Source: Myxococcota bacterium (GTDB lineage Bacteria > Myxococcota_A > UBA9160 > UBA4427). Taken from it: a DNA stretch of 64,000 bases. The translations under genes were made by a program, and so were the position numbers. The first letter of the stretch is position 1, and every line of letters starts with the position of its first letter. The stretch lies in contig JAQWRT010000027.1 of assembly GCA_029243605.1 (NCBI GenBank), forward strand, positions 62,001 to 126,000, in the 5' to 3' direction. The notes beneath the pieces were generated by a model that did not search any database, was not told the DNA's origin, and saw only the letters and a list, made by a program, of their open reading frames with translations. Positions 47,175-56,275 of the stretch are shown here, one piece after another.

Positions 47175-49772
47175 TTGGCCGAAAGAGATTTCCCCGAATC
47201 CGCCGACGTCGTGATCGTCGGTGTCGGCGGCATCGTCGGCGCTTCCCTCGCCTACTTTCTCTCCGAACTCGGCGTTCGGAACATCGTTGGGCTCGAAAAA
47301 GCGGGTTCGGTTCCCTCGGATATCGGCTCCACCTCGCACGCATCGGATTTCATCTTCAATACCGGGCACGACAAGCTCAGCACCTGGACCACGGCCTACA
47401 GCCGAAACTTCTACGCCGAAAACGGCTTCTTCTTTGAGCGCGGCGGCATGGAGATCTGCCGTCCGGACGACCCCGAGCGCTGGGAAGAACTCAAGCGCAA
47501 GGTCGCCTCGGGGAAAGCCTTCGGAACCAATGCGCGCCTGATTTCCGCAAGCGAAGCCACGGAGAAGTTCCCCCTCCTCGAAGAGAGCGCGATTCGGGGT
47601 GCCCTATGGGATCCGAACGCCGGTCTCGTGGTTCCCCGCTCGCTCGACTTCGTCCTGGAGATGGTCTCCCGCACCGAAAAGAAAGGCAACCTACGAAATT
47701 TTACGAACACTCCCGCCACCGGTTTCGAGATCGAAGACGGTCGAGTGAAGGGCGTGCACACCCGGCAGGGGACGATCCGTGCCCCGCTCGTCGTGGTAAC
47801 GGCGGGCATCTGGGGGCCCGCCGTAGGAGAGCTAGCCGGCGTGCCCGTACCGCTCTGGCCGGTTGAACATCCGCTGCTGTTCTTCGGACCCCTGGAGAGC
47901 ATCCAGGACACGAGCGAATACCTGGTCCATCCGCTGATGCGCGACCAGGGCAACTCCGCCTACGTGCGCGACACCGGCCGCAGCGAGGGTGGGATGCTCG
48001 AGTGGGGATACTACGAAGAAAACGACCCCCGGCTCGTCGACGTTTCAGATATCGGCAACCCGGCCGAGACGAAAACCTCTCCCTCGATGCGTCACCTATC
48101 GCTCGAACAAATTGCCGACCCCCTTGCCCGGGCCAGCGAAACGGTCCCCGCCTTCGAGAACCTGGGATGGGACGAGCGAACCTCCTTCAACGGATTGCTC
48201 TCGGTGACCGTCGACAACGGTTCGCTCGTCGGTGAGAGCCCCGAGGTGCGCGGCCTGTGGCTCTGCGAGGCCGTGTGGGTGAAGGACGGTCCGGGCGTGG
48301 CCCGACTGTGCGCCGAGTGGATTGTGAAAGGCACGCCGCAGATGGACATCCACGCCATGGACATCAACCGCTTCTACCCCTTCCAGAAGGAGAGCCGCTA
48401 CGTGCGGGGGCGCGTCTACGAAAACGCGCAGAAGATCTACAACCCGCCCGTGCATCCGCGAGAACCCTGGGCCACGGGACGCGACATCTTTCACAGTCCC
48501 TTCTACGAACGCGAAAAAGAACTGGGCGGGTTTTTCGACAACGAAATCGCGGGTTGGGAACGCGCCTACGCCTACGAAAGCAACCGGGAAAAACTGGCGC
48601 AGTACCTGGACCGGGTTCCGGTTCGCGAAAACGAGTGGGACCGACGCCACGTTCCCTACGAGATCGCCAATGCCGAACACCTGGCCATGAGCGACAGCGT
48701 GGGCATGATCAACCTCTCGCATTTCGCCATTTTCGATATCCAGGGCCCCGATGCCGAGGGGCTCCTCGAAACACTTTCCGTCGCCCGCGTCGGAGGCGAC
48801 ACGCCGGCGGGCCGGGTTGTCTACACGAATTTTCTCGATCCACGGGGAGGCGTCCACGCGGACCTCACGATCGCGCGCCTGGCAAAAGACCACTACCGCG
48901 TCGTCACCGGTGGGGCCGACGGCAACCGCGACTGGGTCAGTATCCGAAACCATCGCGACGATCATGGTCTCAATGCTTCCATCGAAATCCGCACCCATGA
49001 ACTCGCCGCGCTCGGGTTCTGGGGGCCTGAAGCGCGGACCGCCCTTGGCCAATTCATCGACCCCAACGAACTTTCCAACGCCAACTTCCCCTTCGGCGCC
49101 GCCCGGGAGATCGCATTGAAACTGCCCACGGGCCAGGAGATCCCTGTGTGGGCCGTGCGCATCTCCTACGTGGGCGAACTGGGCTGGGAACTCTACCTGG
49201 CTAACGACCCCGCGATCGGGCTGCCCCTCTACGACGCCTTCCTCGACGCGGGTGTCGTGCCTGTAGGTATCGAAACCTACGCGACGAGCCGCCGCCTCGA
49301 AAAATCCTTCCGACTCCAGGGAGCCGATCTCGAAACCGAGTACAACGCGTACGAATCCGCCGTGGACCGAGCCCGGGTCAAAAAGGCCGACTTCATCGGG
49401 AAGGCCGCCTACCTCGCCCAGCGAGGCGAAGAGCCCGCCGCCCTTTTGAGCACGATGACGCTCGACACACTGGCGCCAGCCGGTGGCACCGCGCGTTACC
49501 CGGTGGGAGTCTCGCCGATTCTCGACCCGACGAGCCTCGAGACCCTGGTCGACTCCCGCGGGCGAAGTTCCTATACGACCAGTACCTCCTACTGCCCCTC
49601 ACTCGGAAAGCACGTCGTGATGGGTTACCTCCCGGTCGACCGCGCCCGAGTCGGAGAACAACTGGTTCTCGAGTATTTCGACCAGGGAGGCGATGGCCAC
49701 TACCCCCTGACCGTGGAGATCGTCGGGCGAGGCTCGCTCTACGATCCCGATAACGAACGCGTTCGAGGCTGA
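47175..49772 (+). CDS. FAD/folate dehydrogenase of the dimethylglycine/sarcosine dehydrogenase type
   Basis: 865 residues from TTG 47175 (GGGAGA upstream). N-terminal DAO-type FAD domain with VVIVGVGGIVGASLAYFLSE and TSHASDFIF, a central FAO-type linker, then a GcvT-like aminomethyltransferase domain (GMINLSHFAIFDIQGPDAEG, WAVRISYVGELGWELYL) and a GcvT C-terminal barrel (GYLPVDRARVGEQLVLEYFD). Members oxidatively demethylate N-methylated amino acids and hand the C1 unit to tetrahydrofolate. The exact substrate (dimethylglycine, sarcosine, betaine-related or other) is unknown. Paired with a GcvT/LigM-like gene 35 bp downstream. Confidence 0.9.
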   Translation: MAERDFPESADVVIVGVGGIVGASLAYFLSELGVRNIVGLEKAGSVPSDIGSTSHASDFIFNTGHDKLSTWTTAYSRNFYAENGFFFERGGMEICRPDDPERWEELKRKVASGKAFGTNARLISASEATEKFPLLEESAIRGALWDPNAGLVVPRSLDFVLEMVSRTEKKGNLRNFTNTPATGFEIEDGRVKGVHTRQGTIRAPLVVVTAGIWGPAVGELAGVPVPLWPVEHPLLFFGPLESIQDTSEYLVHPLMRDQGNSAYVRDTGRSEGGMLEWGYYEENDPRLVDVSDIGNPAETKTSPSMRHLSLEQIADPLARASETVPAFENLGWDERTSFNGLLSVTVDNGSLVGESPEVRGLWLCEAVWVKDGPGVARLCAEWIVKGTPQMDIHAMDINRFYPFQKESRYVRGRVYENAQKIYNPPVHPREPWATGRDIFHSPFYEREKELGGFFDNEIAGWERAYAYESNREKLAQYLDRVPVRENEWDRRHVPYEIANAEHLAMSDSVGMINLSHFAIFDIQGPDAEGLLETLSVARVGGDTPAGRVVYTNFLDPRGGVHADLTIARLAKDHYRVVTGGADGNRDWVSIRNHRDDHGLNASIEIRTHELAALGFWGPEARTALGQFIDPNELSNANFPFGAAREIALKLPTGQEIPVWAVRISYVGELGWELYLANDPAIGLPLYDAFLDAGVVPVGIETYATSRRLEKSFRLQGADLETEYNAYESAVDRARVKKADFIGKAAYLAQRGEEPAALLSTMTLDTLAPAGGTARYPVGVSPILDPTSLETLVDSRGRSSYTTSTSYCPSLGKHVVMGYLPVDRARVGEQLVLEYFDQGGDGHYPLTVEIVGRGSLYDPDNERVRG

Positions 49773-49807
49773 CACCCATCGAACCGGAGAAAAACGGGAG
49801 CATTCGC

Positions 49808-51130
49808 ATGACCAAGAAGGATCGAGCCGACCACCCGAACGTTCCGAGCGTCGACCAGGCCGACCGACGAGTTCCGATCAACCTACGCCAATCCGGCCCC
49901 ACCGCCGTCGAAATGCTGATCTCCACCCGGGTCCGGAAATCTGCCTTCTGGCATCTCTCGGTGGAAGCCGGAGCCTGGCGGGCCACCATCTACAACCGCT
50001 GTTACCACCCCCGCGGTTACCGCAAGCCCGAAGACGGCGGAACCATGGCGGAATACGACGCACTCGTAAACCGGGTCACGTTGTGGAACGTCGGCGTGGA
50101 AAGACAGATCCGCGTCCAGGGCCCCGACGCCGAGGCTTTCTCAGATTTCGTTCTCACGCGCGACGCAACTAAGATCGCCCCGATGGCGGCCAAGTACTGC
50201 ATCCTCTGCAACGAGGAAGGCGGAATCCTCAACGACCCGGTGGTTCTCCGGCCGCGCGAGGACGAGTTCTGGTACTCGCTGGCCGACAGCGATCTCATGC
50301 TCTGGCTCCAGGGAGTCAACGTCGGGCGGCGCTTCGACGTGGACATCGCCGAAATCGACGTCAGCCCCGTCCAGATCCAGGGCCCGCGCTCCCTGGACCT
50401 GATGGCCGATCTCGTGGGCGACGGCGTCCGTGAGATTCCCTACTACGGGCTCCTCGAAGCCGATATCGGGGGCGCCTCGGTACTGATCAGCCAGAGCGGA
50501 TTCACCGGCGAGAAGGGATACGAAATCTATGTCCGCGATGCGTTGCAGAATTCCGAACGCGTGTGGTACGCGGTCCTCGAAACGGGCAAGAAGCATGGGC
50601 TGGAAGTCATCGCTCCGGCGCACCACCGCCGAATCGCGGCGGGCATCCTCTCCTGGGGGCAGGACATGGATTTCGAGACCTCTCCCTTCCAGGTCAACCT
50701 GGGCTATCAGGTGCCGCGCAGCAAGGAGGCCGACTATATCGGAAAGACGGAGCTCGAAAGACAGCGATCAGAAATCGACGCCGATCGGTTTCCCTTCAAG
50801 ATGAAGATGGTGGGCCTGCGACTCGGTGGGAACCCCATCATCGACTATGCCAGCGACTTCTGGCTGGTTTCAGTCGAGGGAGGCGACGCCGTGGGCTACA
50901 TCACCTCGCCCTGGTGGTCGCCGGAACTCGAAACGAACATCGCCCTGGCGTGGGTTCCCGTGGAACACTCCAACGTGGGAGCGCGCCTTCGAGCCCACCT
51001 GCCCGAACCCTACGCTCTCGCGGCAGGCGAATCCGTCGACGCCGAGGTCAGTGCCCTCCCATTCCGGCCCTCGGTGAACCCGAGCGCCCGGGAAATCGCC
51101 ACGAAGAAGGGGCTCGACTACGCCGACTGA
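49808..51130 (+). CDS. GcvT-family tetrahydrofolate-dependent demethylase (DmdA/LigM-like)
   Basis: 440 residues. STRVRKSAFWHLSVEAGAWR and YNRCYHPRGY open the protein; the GcvT fold follows with EYDALVNRVTLWNVGVERQI, VQIQGPRSLDLMADLVGD and SQSGFTGEKGYEIYVRDA, then the C-terminal barrel (WVPVEHSNVGARLRAHLP). The N-terminal extension matches the DmdA/LigM/DesA branch that transfers methyl groups from DMSP or aryl O-methyl ethers to tetrahydrofolate. Coupled to the dehydrogenase-like gene upstream, it suggests C1 transfer from methylated compounds. Substrate not determinable. Confidence 0.88.
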   Translation: MTKKDRADHPNVPSVDQADRRVPINLRQSGPTAVEMLISTRVRKSAFWHLSVEAGAWRATIYNRCYHPRGYRKPEDGGTMAEYDALVNRVTLWNVGVERQIRVQGPDAEAFSDFVLTRDATKIAPMAAKYCILCNEEGGILNDPVVLRPREDEFWYSLADSDLMLWLQGVNVGRRFDVDIAEIDVSPVQIQGPRSLDLMADLVGDGVREIPYYGLLEADIGGASVLISQSGFTGEKGYEIYVRDALQNSERVWYAVLETGKKHGLEVIAPAHHRRIAAGILSWGQDMDFETSPFQVNLGYQVPRSKEADYIGKTELERQRSEIDADRFPFKMKMVGLRLGGNPIIDYASDFWLVSVEGGDAVGYITSPWWSPELETNIALAWVPVEHSNVGARLRAHLPEPYALAAGESVDAEVSALPFRPSVNPSAREIATKKGLDYAD

Positions 51131-51183
51131 CCCGCCGTGACTGTGTGCCTGACCCGGTTCCGCTCGATTTCAATGGGCGAAAG

Positions 51184-51197
51184 TGGTGGAGGCGGCG
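51184..51197. other. putative attachment site (14 bases of an ssrA 3' end)
   Basis: TGGTGGAGGCGGCG on the plus strand is the reverse complement of CGCCGCCTCCACCA, the conserved 3' acceptor end of tmRNA (ssrA), a common integrase target. The rest of ssrA is absent. About 90 bases on is the doublet GTACCCCCAAATGTACCCCC, a pattern I associate with the sequence next to tyrosine-integrase attachment sites. I take this as one boundary of an integrated element. No integrase gene is visible. Confidence 0.45.
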
Positions 51198-51379
51198 TCT
51201 ACCACACTGAGCCGCTAACTATCTGATTATACTGCGAAAGCTTAAGCGGACTCCGCGCAGGTACCCCCAAATGTACCCCCAAGCGGCACACGCCTGGGCG
51301 CCCTACCTCGTGCTCTTCGCCAGCGCCCTGAAAGGGGGTAGCAGCGGATCTCGCCGGTTGGCGATGGTGGCGAGATTGC

Positions 51380-51814
51380 CTATTTGGGCAACGCCAAGTA
51401 GTCCGAGATGGCCGGATGATTCCGCACGACCTGTTCTGCCACGATGAACGCCTCATCCAAGAGAGAGGCACTAAGTGCTTTCTCTCTCGGAAGCATGTCC
51501 CCAAGCAATTCCGTGCTACTCCAAGGTGACTCTTCGGGCTCGATCACCCTGAACAAGATCTCCTCATCCCCTTCGCGCGCTTCCAGGCCGAAGTTAGTCC
51601 GATCCGCAGCACTTGAGCCGTCATCCCACTCCCCAATCGCAAGAGCAAGACTAACTCGAACCTCCGAATGATCCGTGGACCATCCGGCATAGTACACTGC
51701 ATGGGCGTCACCGTTCCGGTAGACGAAGCCATGCCCCATGCTCGATTTGCGCCCACAGCAGTGGCACGTCGATGCGCTTCGATTCTCACCGACTTCAATC
51801 TTGTACGTGCTCAT
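51380..51814 (-). CDS. putative immunity protein of an HNH toxin
   Basis: 144 residues from ATG 51814, preceded by GGGGAGGTG. Cys/His-containing start (STCHCCGRKSSMGHGFVYRN), acidic overall, then SLALAIGEWDDGSSAADRTN and EAFIVAEQVVRNHPAISDYL. No signal peptide. It begins 2 bp after the stop of an HNH-nuclease toxin remnant, the standard position for an immunity gene in polymorphic toxin systems. Role is inferred from that position; the family is uncharacterised to me. Confidence 0.6.
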   Translation of the reverse strand: MSTYKIEVGENRSASTCHCCGRKSSMGHGFVYRNGDAHAVYYAGWSTDHSEVRVSLALAIGEWDDGSSAADRTNFGLEAREGDEEILFRVIEPEESPWSSTELLGDMLPREKALSASLLDEAFIVAEQVVRNHPAISDYLALPK

Positions 51815-51816
51815 GC

Positions 51817-52185
51817 TCACCTCCCCAACCAATCGAGAAACTCACCAGTAGTCTTGGCACCCTTGCTGCGGTTGCATGATCGGCAAGTATTCTGAGCGTT
51901 ATCGGGGCTGTTGTTCCCTCCGCGCGACTTCGGAATTGAGTGATCTATTTCAGATCTATCCGGTCCCGGCTTATCAGTCGTGCCGGTTCCGCAGAAAACA
52001 CACGTGTCATTGCTCTCCGCCCTAGCCTGATCTTTGACCTTGTCGGAGAAACCCTTTCCTGCTCCTTCGCCCCCCTCACTCCCTTCCTTTGGCTCCTCAC
52101 TCTGCTGCTCGGGCTACTGGACGGACGGAGGCGGAACGTTCCCTTCGCGTAGATGCTGCCTAAGCTGCTCTACCTTCTTCCTCAT
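51817..52185 (-). pseudogene. HNH endonuclease toxin tip, with in-frame stop
   Basis: The minus strand reads MRKKVEQLRQHLREGNVPPP, SVQ, an in-frame TAG, then an acidic linker and the HNH domain: TCVFCGTGTTDKPGPDRSEI, DHSIPKSRGGNNSPDNAQNT and CRSCNRSKGAKTTGEFLDWL. Zinc-type Cys pairs CxxC (twice) and the D-H-x-I-P-x-S-x-G-G catalytic core are intact. This is typical of the C-terminal nuclease of Rhs or other polymorphic toxins, here lacking the delivery part. No start codon follows the TAG. A further frame change seems likely near 52195. Confidence 0.65.
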
Positions 52186-52263
52186 GTGTACCGGCCATTC
52201 GCCGGACACTGCGTCGATGACTCCAATGGCCTCCTTCTGCCTAGAGGAGCAGCAGAGTGCTAG

Positions 52264-52548
52264 TCAGTAATTGAACAGTCTCCTTGATTCATCACGCTCA
52301 TTTGGTAGCGATCTGCGGATCTGTTCGAACTCGCTGCACGCTTCTTGCCAGCGCTCGAGCATCACGTAAGCGCAGCCAAGACGATGGTGAGTATCGTCGG
52401 AGCCAAGCCCTCGATTGTGGAGGGCCTCTAGTATCTCAGCGACCTGGACCCAGTTCCGTGAATTCGTAGCATCCGGCAGTCGGGAGAATGCTCGAACCAT
52501 GAACGGAAGGTTGAGGACCAATCGGAGTGCTCGCTGGAGAGTTCTCAC
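52264..52548 (-). CDS. short TPR-like protein, possibly truncated
   Basis: 94 residues from GTG 52548 (GGGGGA upstream). RTLQRALRLVLNLPFMVRAF followed by NWVQVAEILEALHNRGLGSD and THHRLGCAYVMLERWQEACS, EFEQIRRSL, which looks like one to two TPR-type helical hairpins. It ends soon after, so may have lost further repeats. Lies with the HNH toxin and immunity genes on the same strand, suggesting a shared toxin-island origin. Confidence 0.5.
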   Translation of the reverse strand: MRTLQRALRLVLNLPFMVRAFSRLPDATNSRNWVQVAEILEALHNRGLGSDDTHHRLGCAYVMLERWQEACSEFEQIRRSLPNERDESRRLFNY

Positions 52549-52640
52549 GACTACATCCCCCTATCCACCACCAAACAACCTGGCCGCTACTCGAGCGATG
52601 CCGGCCGCCACGAACACCGCTCGTTCATAGAATCCACTCG

Positions 52641-52727
52641 GCCCGTCACGGGGCTCCCCCTGGGTATTTAACATAACGCCCATACCCGGACGTTGTGTCA
52701 GAATGCAGCTTGAATGTCCTATCCCCC
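52641..52727 (-). repeat. dispersed ~88-bp hairpin repeat, copy C
   Basis: Minus strand: GGGGGATAGGACATTCAAGC, then ACACAACGTCCGGGTATGGG, then CGTTATGTTAAATACC, ending GAGCCCCGTGACGGGC. It begins exactly where the CDF transporter reading frame loses similarity. Same orientation as copy D, 10 kb away. Confidence 0.8.
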
Positions 52728-53050
52728 ACAACGGCGAGCGCCACGGCGCTCGAGAAGCCTCCCAGCGAACCCACCTTGCCCGTACCGAAGCTGTAGCGTG
52801 GATCCTCTGCATGGCTCCGCATGTAGAAATACGCGAAGGCGGTCACACTCAATGCCGCCGCATGCGTCCCCATATGCCAGCCGTCCGCCAACAACGCCAT
52901 CGACCCGAAAGCCCAGCCTGCGGCGATCTCGACGACCATCATCACAACAGTGAGGCCGATCACCCAATGCGTACGCGACTCGCCGCGAGGGACCTCCAGG
53001 GTCCCGAAGGTGTGCCTGTGTGTCCGGCGATCCATCTGTCTTTCATGCAT
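52728..53050 (-). pseudogene. CDF-family cation efflux transporter, truncated at repeat copy C
   Basis: Only the N-terminal ~105 residues remain. A His-containing N-terminus (RRTHRHTFG) is followed by two membrane helices, HWVIGLTVVMMVVEIAAGWA and MALLADGWHMGTHAAALSVT; the zinc-site motif DGWHMGTH is intact, as is YSFGTGKVGSLGGFSSAVAL typical of CDF/ZitB proteins. The coding similarity stops after ALAVV, where the dispersed repeat begins. Intact CDF proteins are ~300 residues with six helices. The product cannot be functional. Confidence 0.8.
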
Positions 53051-53137
53051 TCTTGACTATCCTCATGCAAACGGGGTGACCCTTCCCACACGCTTTGTGT
53101 GGAAACACAGGCCGATCGCATCACCGGTCAATCAGAT

Positions 53138-54061
53138 CTACTCACCCCGAAAATGCTCTTCCTGGGGAGAGATGCGTCCGCTCTTCCGCAATGAATCGAG
53201 AGCAGCACCTCCGCAAACAACCTGACGCAGGTACTCGTCCCGGAGTTGGCCGTCCTGATACAGGCGGTACCAACGGCGCCAATGCCATCCCATGCTCTTT
53301 GGCAACAGGGGATTCCGTTCATAGGCCTGGCCCCCCTGGACTACCTTGGCCTCAAACTGCCGATAACTGCGAATCGGATAATGGTGGATTTCGATATGAT
53401 GGGCGGGACCCCTTTGCCAGAATCGTCCGCCGCCCACCTTATGGTTTCCTTGTTCGATCGTCCCCAGCATCGTCGCCCGCGCCATCACTTTGGCATACGG
53501 CTTCATGAAGATCCAATCGACATTCAGTTCCTCTCGGAGATCTGCCAGATTTTCCAGGTATTCATTTCCTGGCCGCTCTAGATCTTCGTACTGACGAATC
53601 TGGCCAAAACCTTCCGGGTCTTCAGTCAAGGCCACCGCGGGATCCACATGGTGCGGCATCATGGTCCGTGAAGGACAAAACAGAACGCTCCGCCTTTCCA
53701 GCCCGATACTCTCCTTGAGGTCACCCCGGCGAGGACACCAGAACTCGTCTGCATCTCCCAGAATCAACCAGTCCGCATTAGGACGTCCGCACGCTTCCTG
53801 CAACAGCCTCGTCATCCATTCGGCCTGGGAATAATCCTGGGCAGGTTCATGAATGAGTTTCAAAACCCCCATCTCCTGAAACTTCTCGAGGATCTCGACC
53901 GTTCCATCCTCCGAGCCATTGTCCATGGCAATCACGAAGTCTACACCTGACCTGAGATGGAACTCAATATTGTGACCAATGATGTCGGCTTCATTCTTGA
54001 CGAGAATGAGCAAGCAGACAGACTCAGGCCTTCCATTCTGGAACATACGAGGCCTATCCAT
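53138..54061 (-). CDS. glycosyltransferase, GT2-like (Glyco_tranf_2_4 type)
   Basis: 307 residues from ATG 54061 with GGAGAG upstream. GT-A fold start CLLILVKNEADIIGHNIEFH with DFVIAMDNGSEDGTVEILE and the metal-binding LGDADEFW (DxD-like). The rest is helical and His/Arg-rich (HHIEIHHYPIRSYRQFEAKV). Such enzymes add sugars to surface glycans or proteins. It overlaps the DUF707 gene upstream by 8 bp. Part of the 53-62.7 kb glycan cluster. Confidence 0.85.
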   Translation of the reverse strand: MDRPRMFQNGRPESVCLLILVKNEADIIGHNIEFHLRSGVDFVIAMDNGSEDGTVEILEKFQEMGVLKLIHEPAQDYSQAEWMTRLLQEACGRPNADWLILGDADEFWCPRRGDLKESIGLERRSVLFCPSRTMMPHHVDPAVALTEDPEGFGQIRQYEDLERPGNEYLENLADLREELNVDWIFMKPYAKVMARATMLGTIEQGNHKVGGGRFWQRGPAHHIEIHHYPIRSYRQFEAKVVQGGQAYERNPLLPKSMGWHWRRWYRLYQDGQLRDEYLRQVVCGGAALDSLRKSGRISPQEEHFRGE

Positions 54062-54842
54062 CTCGGCTCTCCACACTCTTCCGACGAAGCCATGTTCGCT
54101 CGATACGGTAGAAAAACTTCAAAGCCCATTGTCCGAGTCGCCAGCCAAGGGGTCCGCCCAGAAAGCGTTCATCGAGTTCACGTAAGTCATTTTCAGCCAG
54201 TATCCGGTGTTTTTCTTCGATCGGCTTCAAGCCACTGGAAAGTACCCAGCTACTGGAGGTCACTGGAGCCGCGTGACCTACAACGACCCCATCCACGACA
54301 CTCAGCGGACTTGCATATTCCCGCCAGAGCAGGTCCAGCCCCCACCCACTTTCACTCATTCCAAATGTGCCACGACACTCTTCCAACGTCGACCGAGAAA
54401 AAACGGGCATCATGATTTCAACCAGGGGTACGGCTCGAGACGTGCCCTCCATCTGTTTTTTTTTAAAAAGGAAGAAGTACGTACCGACGCTCGCGGGACT
54501 CAGTGCGGCTTGAAAGAGGCCAAGATCATCTCTCTGTCCAGTCGTGAACAACTCATTGATTTGAGCAGTAGAAACAACGATGTCGTCATCGAAGAAAGCG
54601 TAATACTGATATTCTTTTCCGATCGCATGGAGATTGCGATCAATGGCTGGCCATTTGTGTGAAGGACCGGCGAATTGATACTCCGCTTCCTTCGGGCCAG
54701 CATATACATCGCCCGAATAATCATGAATCGCGACATCGAACATCCGGTCGGCACCAAAGTAATCGCCAACCAACCTCTTACCGAAGGAAGGGCAATACAA
54801 AAGAAACGGTCGATGTGGCTGGTTTGTCCCGCCGGGGCTCAC
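54054..54842 (-). CDS. DUF707-like protein, glycan cluster
   Basis: 262 residues from GTG 54842 (AGGAGA upstream). GT-A-like features: PFLLYCPSFGKRLVGDYFGA, DVAIHDYSGD, YQYYAFFDDDIVVS with a DDD metal motif, and ECRGTFGMSESGWGLDLLWR. This matches DUF707, a putative glycosyltransferase family. Overlaps the following GT2-like gene, so they are translationally coupled. Confidence 0.75.
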   Translation of the reverse strand: MSPGGTNQPHRPFLLYCPSFGKRLVGDYFGADRMFDVAIHDYSGDVYAGPKEAEYQFAGPSHKWPAIDRNLHAIGKEYQYYAFFDDDIVVSTAQINELFTTGQRDDLGLFQAALSPASVGTYFFLFKKKQMEGTSRAVPLVEIMMPVFSRSTLEECRGTFGMSESGWGLDLLWREYASPLSVVDGVVVGHAAPVTSSSWVLSSGLKPIEEKHRILAENDLRELDERFLGGPLGWRLGQWALKFFYRIERTWLRRKSVESRDG

Positions 54843-54851
54843 CAATATCTC

Positions 54852-55300
54852 CTACGCTATGAACTGACGGTGCGTTGGGATCGCGGGAAATTGCGACACC
54901 AACCATGCCTCGCACACCTCGTCGGGATCATAGCCAAAACAGCGGATTGCCTCATCCAGCCGGTCCACTTCCTGAAATAGTGGGCACACACCGGTCCACC
55001 ATTTGAGTTCGGCGAGCTCAAACCCGGCTTCATTCACCCTGGCCACACCCATCTCACCACCCTTCTGCCCGTATCCGACGAACGGAAAAATACCCGGTCG
55101 CGCCCCCGATTCTCGAAAACATCGAGGCGAGCCGGGACACGGTCGACTGCACCGCGATCTCCAGGCTTGGATATAGGGATGGATTGCCGTTCTCAGCGAG
55201 CCCTGCCCCGGGCTCAAGACCCACGCGCAGTAAAATCCGGCCATCATTCAGCCAAAGAGCACATGAATGGGCATACTCTTCAAAACCGTTCTTGAGCCTA
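54852..55300 (-). pseudogene. unrecognised protein, frameshifted within a T-run
   Basis: Two frames together make one plausible protein. The first reads EYAHSCALWLNDGRILLRVG and NPSLYPSLEIAVQSTVSRLA, to IGGATG. After an extra T in TATTTTTCC near 55095, the second continues GIFPFVGYGQKGGEMGVARV, NEAGFELAELKWWTGVCPLF and ends AIPTHRQFIA. Removing one T restores a single reading frame. The start is unclear. No family recognised. Adjacent to DUF707. Confidence 0.5.
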
Positions 55301-55357
55301 CTACCAGAAGAGTCGGTCCCGCGCCGAACAACTGGCCAACACCAGGAAACCCTCTCA

Positions 55358-56155
55358 ATGCACTGTTTCGTATGCAATGGCAAGCTAAAGCCCTTCTTCG
55401 AGAAGGAATTCAACGGACAATGCGAATTGACATGTGTCGAGTACGTCCGATGCGAATCTTGCCATCTCGCTTTGTCAAAAACCCATTTCGAAATGTCGGA
55501 CCGTGCGTGGGAAACCCTCAATCGTACATATCACGAACAGTACCAAGGCAAGGACTCCTTCGACGATGACCCACGATGGATGTCACGACTACAAGCGCAG
55601 TCTGAAACAATCAGCCGGCTCGCAAAGGCTGACGTCTTGAGCCAGTCCCTTCCCTGGGTGGATTATGCCTGCGGCGACGGGAAGCTTGCGGACATGCTCG
55701 CTCAATCGGACATCAGAGTTTCTAAATTTGAGCGCTTCATGCCTCCACATGGCTCCGGGTATGTCACCGCCGAGGAGATGCTCAAAGAATACGATGTCGT
55801 CATCAACACGTCCGTCTTCGAGCACCTCCGAGATCTGGAAACCCTTGATGAAATAGCAGGCCTGGTCGGAAAAAACGGAGCCTTGGCTCTTCACGTCATG
55901 GTCAAGGAAGAGATTCCTGCAGACCCGACATGGTCCTACCTCCTTCCAGTACATTGCGTCTTCTACTCGAATCGCAGTATGCAGGTCTTGTTTGACAGGT
56001 GGAATTTTGATTCCTGCATCTATCATGTGCCATCTCGAATGTGGTTCATGTTCCGGCAGGACCACCCGGGACTCCGAGAATTCGCAGAGAGAGAAGCCTC
56101 CGCCGGTTCTGAAGACTTCCATTTCAAGGAAGGCTTTGTGGACTACTGGAAGTAG
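55358..56155 (+). CDS. class I SAM-dependent methyltransferase with N-terminal zinc-finger-like motif
   Basis: 265 residues from ATG 55358 (AGGAAA eight bases upstream). HCFVCNGKLKPFF and VRCESCHLAL give two CxxC pairs at the N-terminus, as in the sugar-methyltransferase type with a zinc-binding head. The Rossmann part includes LPWVDYACGDGKLADMLAQS (SAM-binding), YDVVINTSVFEHLRDLETLD and LVGKNGALALHVMV. Probably methylates a sugar or glycan residue. Sits divergent to its neighbours inside the glycan cluster. Confidence 0.8.
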   Translation: MHCFVCNGKLKPFFEKEFNGQCELTCVEYVRCESCHLALSKTHFEMSDRAWETLNRTYHEQYQGKDSFDDDPRWMSRLQAQSETISRLAKADVLSQSLPWVDYACGDGKLADMLAQSDIRVSKFERFMPPHGSGYVTAEEMLKEYDVVINTSVFEHLRDLETLDEIAGLVGKNGALALHVMVKEEIPADPTWSYLLPVHCVFYSNRSMQVLFDRWNFDSCIYHVPSRMWFMFRQDHPGLREFAEREASAGSEDFHFKEGFVDYWK

Positions 56156-56275
56156 CCTCGTAGCCTGGCGCCTTGAGCCACGATCGCTTTCAAAGAACCT
56201 GGACTCGACGATGAAACCGGAAAGAAACAGGCCCACTGAAGAACAGGATCTTCGCTCACAGCAAACACTGCAAAT

